Assembly: GCA_031969915.1 (NCBI GenBank) | Contig: DALYJJ010000111.1 | Coordinates: 1-20,748 of the forward strand | Source: DALYJJ01 sp031969915 | GTDB lineage: Bacteria > Acidobacteriota > Terriglobia > Bryobacterales > Bryobacteraceae | DNA: 20,748 nucleotides | Direction: 5' to 3' | Shown here: one piece after another, positions 20,604 through 20,748 of the stretch | Layout: the number at the start of each line of letters is the position of its first letter | Numbering within the stretch: the first letter of the stretch is position 1 | Notes under the pieces: generated by a model | The model's input: the letters and a program-made list of their open reading frames with translations, nothing else | Told to the model about the DNA's origin: nothing | Databases searched by the model: none | Program-made: the position numbers and the translations under genes

Positions 20604-20748
20604 CTTCGCCGCGATATCCTCGGCGATTTGCCGCCCGTGAAAGCGTCCGTTCTCGATGAAGATCTCATTGGTGTGCATCCCGGCGACGATCACACCCGCC
20701 AAATAAATCCCGGGCGCCGCGCTTTCGAACGTCTCCGGATTTGTCTTG
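20589..20748 (-). CDS. ypdA: YpdA-like thiol-disulfide reductase, C-terminal fragment
   Basis: 53 codons run from the window edge to TAG at 20591-20589. The fragment contains 'APGIYLAGVIVAGMHTNEIF' and 'IENGRFHGRQIAEDIAAKL', which match the C-terminal FAD-binding end of YpdA (bacillithiol disulfide reductase family, NAD(P)H-dependent flavoproteins). The N-terminal Rossmann domain lies outside the window. Bacillithiol genes occur in several Acidobacteriota, so a thiol redox role fits, and nearby tpx is compatible. The terminal 15 nt overlap the convergent membrane protein gene. Confidence 0.75.
   Translation of the reverse strand, partial: KTNPETFESAAPGIYLAGVIVAGMHTNEIFIENGRFHGRQIAEDIAAKLVHS

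Noticed and set aside
1..20748. tRNA, rRNA, CRISPR array, prophage or defence-island genes
   Set aside because: None seen by eye: no cloverleaf with a matching CCA stem, no regularly spaced repeats, and no integrase, capsid or restriction genes.

Overview
The window is high-GC DNA with dense genes and short gaps. The gene content (a secreted TPR-CHAT protein, an SPFH/AdoMet decarboxylase/DUF4178/DUF350/aminopropyltransferase operon, long polytopic membrane proteins and a YpdA-type thiol reductase end) best fits an Acidobacteriota genome, probably Solibacter/Bryobacter-like. That placement is inferred from family content and composition; there is no rRNA or other marker gene here. A run of ten N at 10829-10838 shows this is a draft scaffold.

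Layout. 1-2022 (minus): a secreted TPR-CHAT protein cut by the window edge, a structured leader, and a candidate tiny upstream peptide gene. 2275-3370: an IS4-superfamily insertion with one intact DDE transposase. 3383-6542 (plus): a consensus-like promoter, a small membrane-anchored or secreted cysteine-rich protein, an exported protein of unknown fold and a large polytopic membrane protein. 6543-6953: a frameshifted small-gene remnant, a 37-residue Tat-motif membrane microprotein and a hairpin. 6954-8258 (minus): an exported amidohydrolase/deacetylase-family metallohydrolase. 8239-14897 (plus): eight tightly packed genes, the centrepiece. 15042-16829 (minus): a formyltransferase-like/beta-propeller fusion, divergent from 16929-17945, an alpha/beta hydrolase. 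18024-20603: thiol peroxidase followed directly by a GT-C-like membrane protein with a C-terminal discoidin-like domain. 20589-20748 (minus): the end of a YpdA-like reductase.

The central operon encodes, in order, an SPFH protein with a C-terminal zinc ribbon, a pyruvoyl-type S-adenosylmethionine decarboxylase, two zinc-ribbon DUF4178 proteins, a 59-residue one-TM protein, a one-unit DUF350 membrane protein, a membrane-anchored spermidine-synthase-like aminopropyltransferase, and a flavin amine oxidase-like enzyme with a Tat-like leader. Neighbours overlap or lie within 4 nt, and a strong terminator follows at 15058-15085. I infer that decarboxylated AdoMet is made beside a membrane-bound aminopropyltransferase, inside an SPFH-organised membrane patch, and that the product may be oxidised by the flavoenzyme. 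Related combinations of SPFH, DUF350, DUF4178 and polyamine enzymes are known from comparative genomics, so the general association is not new. The acceptor is unknown, and this arrangement lacks an ATP-grasp ligase and an amino-acid decarboxylase.
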